This document shows positions 62,265 to 64,000 of a DNA stretch of 64,000 bases, piece after piece (the first letter of the stretch is position 1; the number at the start of each line of letters is the position of its first letter). The position numbers and the translations under genes are program-made. Location of the stretch: assembly GCF_031846165.1 (NCBI RefSeq), contig NZ_JAVRIE010000008.1:1-64000 (forward strand), written 5' to 3'. The notes under the pieces are model-generated. The model was not told the origin of the DNA. It worked only from the letters and a program-made list of their open reading frames with translations, and searched no databases. The stretch comes from Glaciecola blandensis. GTDB lineage: Bacteria > Pseudomonadota > Gammaproteobacteria > Enterobacterales > Alteromonadaceae.

Positions 62265-62378
62265 ATGTTAGGTCATATCAGTTTAATCAGTCTTTTGGCC
62301 ACCCCGATTGTGTTGTATCTCGGGAGTGCATCATTAGTAATGTGTTTAGAGTATTTCAAAATCTTAGACACAAAATAG
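62265..62378 (+). CDS. 37-residue membrane protein, likely overlooked small gene
   Basis: A 37-codon frame starts at ATG 62265 with a strong AAGGAGAGG about five bases upstream and ends at TAG 62376-62378. The product MLGHISLISLLATPIVLYLG... has one hydrophobic helix (about 5-28) followed by a short CLEYFKILDTK tail. It lies 44 bases after the small exported protein gene and 27 bases before the PspC-domain gene, so an operon is likely. No family is recognised. The Shine-Dalgarno strength and position argue for a real gene. Confidence 0.68.
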   Translation: MLGHISLISLLATPIVLYLGSASLVMCLEYFKILDTK

Positions 62379-62405
62379 TTTACGCAGCAAAGTAGGGGAA
62401 ACAGA

Positions 62406-62606
62406 ATGAAAACAGTAATTAACGACAGACGTTTATTTAGAGATCCAAGCAGAGCAATTATTTCTGGTGTTTGTGCAGGTCTAGCTAAATATTTTGATGT
62501 AAACCCTTTATGGGTGCGTGTCGCAGCAGTCGCTAGTATGGCAATGTTACCCTTTGCAACCGCGCTCGCTTATGTCCTTGCAATTTTATTGCTCAGATAT
62601 AAGTAG
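62406..62606 (+). CDS. PspC-domain membrane protein
   Basis: 66 residues consisting almost only of a PspC domain: LFRDPSRAIISGVCAGLAKYFDVNPLWVRV, then one membrane helix. PspC domains occur in phage-shock/envelope-stress membrane sensors; full-length PspC of E. coli is longer and works with PspA and PspB, which are not seen here. AGTAGGGGAAACAG precedes the ATG. The stop codon lies at the start of a hairpin. Confidence 0.88.
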   Translation: MKTVINDRRLFRDPSRAIISGVCAGLAKYFDVNPLWVRVAAVASMAMLPFATALAYVLAILLLRYK

Positions 62607-62631
62607 TTGCCCAAAAGACAGAGGGGCAACT
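62605..62631 (+). terminator. Hairpin after the PspC-domain gene
   Basis: AGTTGCCC (62605-62612) pairs with GGGCAACT (62624-62631) around an 11-base loop. A T run is absent, so it may be a weak terminator or an RNA-processing element. Confidence 0.45.
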
Positions 62632-62718
62632 ATAATAGAAGTGAGAGAAGAGAAATGCGTTTGATAGACGACATTTTTTTTCCGTTTTAATAATAGCTTA
62701 GCAATGCAAAGGATGATC

Positions 62719-63711
62719 ATGGCACAGTTTTTTACTACGAAGACAATTACTGCAGGTTTAGGCTTAATTATACTATTATTTGCATTATTAGGTTTTTGGT
62801 GGAGTTTTGCCCCAAACACCTTCGATGTTAGACAGAATGCCAAAGACATGGCATCTGCAAATGGGCATGAAGTTGTGACCGGTTATACGACAACTGCGAC
62901 ATTAATAAGAGTCACAGAAGAAATGTTGTACAAAAATGGTGGCTACTTAACTAATGATGTTACTCCTCCCGGTATTTTCATGGACAACATTCCATCATGG
63001 GAATTTGGCGTGCTCGAAATGAGCCGTGACCTCGCTTTATCAATGCGCAAGGACTTCAGCCGCTCTCAATCACAAAGCCTTGAGAACCCTCAATTAGTAG
63101 CTGCACAGCCTTTCTTCAATAATGACAGCAACAAGTGGATATTACCGAGCTCTGAATCTCGCTATGAGAAAGCGGTAGAGCAACTATATCTGTATCAGGC
63201 CGAACTTGGCAAAGTTGGTAATTCGAATACGCAGTTCTACGCCAGAGCAGACAACTTAAGAGATTGGCTAAAACAAGTTGAAAAACGACTTGGCTCATTA
63301 TCTCAAAAACTAAGCGCTAGTGTAGGGTCAGATGTCATCAACACAGAGCTAGCGGGAGATGCTGATGCCAGACAATCCACGCCTCAAAGCTCAATAATGA
63401 CCAACAAAACTAGCTGGTTTATGCTAGACAATAACTTCTACGAAGCGCGTGGCGCAAGCTGGGCTCTGCTGCACTTTTTAAAAGCCGTTGAAGTCGATTT
63501 TAAAGATGTTCTTGAGAAGAAAAATGCTACCGTAAGCTTACGTCAAATCATTAGAGAATTGGAAGCGACTCAAGAAACTATCTTTACGCCCGTTATACTA
63601 AATGGAGATGGCTTTGGTATGCTAGCTAATCACTCGTTAGTAATGGCGAACTATATTTCCAGAGCGAATGCTGCTTTAATCGAACTATCAGAACTACTTA
63701 ACCAAGGATAA
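62719..63711 (+). CDS. DUF2333 family membrane-anchored protein
   Basis: 330-residue protein with one N-terminal membrane helix (about 12-30) and a long periplasmic helical domain. NAKDMASANGHEVVTGYTTTATLIRVTEEMLYKNGGYLTND, PPGIFMDNIPSWEFGVLEMSRDLAL and the C-terminal NYISRANAALIELSELL fit the DUF2333 family. Function unknown. The third Met (62719) was chosen because AAAGGA lies six bases before it. The next gene starts three bases after its stop. Confidence 0.88.
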   Translation: MAQFFTTKTITAGLGLIILLFALLGFWWSFAPNTFDVRQNAKDMASANGHEVVTGYTTTATLIRVTEEMLYKNGGYLTNDVTPPGIFMDNIPSWEFGVLEMSRDLALSMRKDFSRSQSQSLENPQLVAAQPFFNNDSNKWILPSSESRYEKAVEQLYLYQAELGKVGNSNTQFYARADNLRDWLKQVEKRLGSLSQKLSASVGSDVINTELAGDADARQSTPQSSIMTNKTSWFMLDNNFYEARGASWALLHFLKAVEVDFKDVLEKKNATVSLRQIIRELEATQETIFTPVILNGDGFGMLANHSLVMANYISRANAALIELSELLNQG

Positions 63712-63714
63712 AAT

Positions 63715-64000
63715 ATGAGAAAGTCACTTTTAGGCTGTGCAATGCTAGCTGCAGTTGCAACTGCACCCGCACAAGCCGATACGCTGTTGGGCGCCTATGT
63801 TGGAGCGCAGGGATGGAACATGGGCGTAGAAGGTGGTTTTGCAAACGAAGAATCACTCACTGAGTTTTCATACGATGATCAAACAAATAGCTCATTATAT
63901 GTCGCATTGGAACACCCAGTACCACTAATTCCGAACCTAAAACTAGTCCGAACGACGATGGACACTAGTGGTTTCACTAATCTTAACAGTCAGTTCGAAT
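63715..64000 (+). CDS. TIGR04219-like outer-membrane beta-barrel protein (partial)
   Basis: The first 95 residues are present; the gene runs past the window edge. A signal peptide (MRKSLLGCAMLAAVATAPAQA) is followed by DTLLGAYVGAQGWNMGVEGGF and later VALEHPVPLIPNLKLVRT, as in the TIGR04219 family of predicted outer-membrane barrels. In related bacteria this family often follows a DUF2333 gene, as here. AAGGA lies six bases before the ATG. Confidence 0.85.
   Translation, partial: MRKSLLGCAMLAAVATAPAQADTLLGAYVGAQGWNMGVEGGFANEESLTEFSYDDQTNSSLYVALEHPVPLIPNLKLVRTTMDTSGFTNLNSQFE

Overview
The window is chromosomal DNA of a marine gammaproteobacterium, most likely of the order Alteromonadales. This rests on a complete Na+-pumping NADH:quinone reductase locus, a FabV-type enoyl reductase, a TRAP transporter, a dipeptidyl peptidase IV, YihG-type acyltransferases, and a DUF2333 gene next to a TIGR04219-like outer-membrane barrel. 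Base composition is moderately AT-rich. No rRNA, tRNA, insertion sequence, prophage or CRISPR array was seen. Almost everything reads as core or lightly accessory chromosome.

Layout. 0-5 kb: phosphoenolpyruvate carboxylase (minus) divergent from fklB, then a coiled-coil membrane-anchored protein and a DUF2177 membrane protein. 5-8 kb: proBA behind an unusually long, structured non-coding region and ending in a strong terminator. 8-11 kb: a three-gene TRAP transporter whose binding protein resembles the 2-oxoacid binder TakP. 11-12.4 kb: fabV. 12.9-20.2 kb: nqrABCDEF, then after a terminator apbE (flavin transferase for NqrB/NqrC) and nqrM (Nqr maturation), so the enzyme and two of its assembly factors are together. 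20-25.7 kb: a periplasmic solute-binding-like protein, dinB behind a clear LexA box, an M17 aminopeptidase with a DUF1653 partner, and a secreted metallo-beta-lactamase-fold hydrolase overlapping a GNAT gene.

25.8-34.3 kb: secreted YtcJ-like amidohydrolase, PLP-dependent dehydratase, an unrecognised exported protein, DPP IV, an NAD(P)-binding protein, a small unknown and a YgjV-type membrane protein. 34.3-38.3 kb: an ExbD without ExbB, then a tightly overlapping minus-strand operon of a PhoD-like phosphatase, a flavodoxin and a putative HExxH-like metalloprotein; this is the least explained functional unit here. 38.5-45.6 kb: lipoprotein, msrA, a DCC-family thiol protein, an SDR, an NSS sodium symporter, YeeZ and YggN homologues and a 63-residue membrane protein. 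45.6-53.2 kb: two tandem YihG-like acyltransferases translationally coupled to a YbdG-type mechanosensitive channel, then two paralogous membrane diguanylate cyclases.

53.2-56.9 kb: a LacI-type palindrome, the glutathione-dependent formaldehyde detoxification pair frmA-fghA, a probable outer-membrane barrel and a PEP-CTERM-like protein. 57-60.3 kb: a run of small, mostly unrecognised genes including a Rid-family protein lacking the usual catalytic arginine. 60.6-64 kb: dusA, a small exported protein, an easily missed 37-codon membrane protein, a PspC-domain protein, DUF2333 and the start of a TIGR04219-like barrel cut by the window edge.

No clearly new defence, biosynthetic or mobile system was found. 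The best leads are the PhoD/flavodoxin/metalloprotein operon, the acyltransferase-mechanosensor operon, the small-protein cluster before DUF2333, and several palindromes or hairpins in promoter regions.
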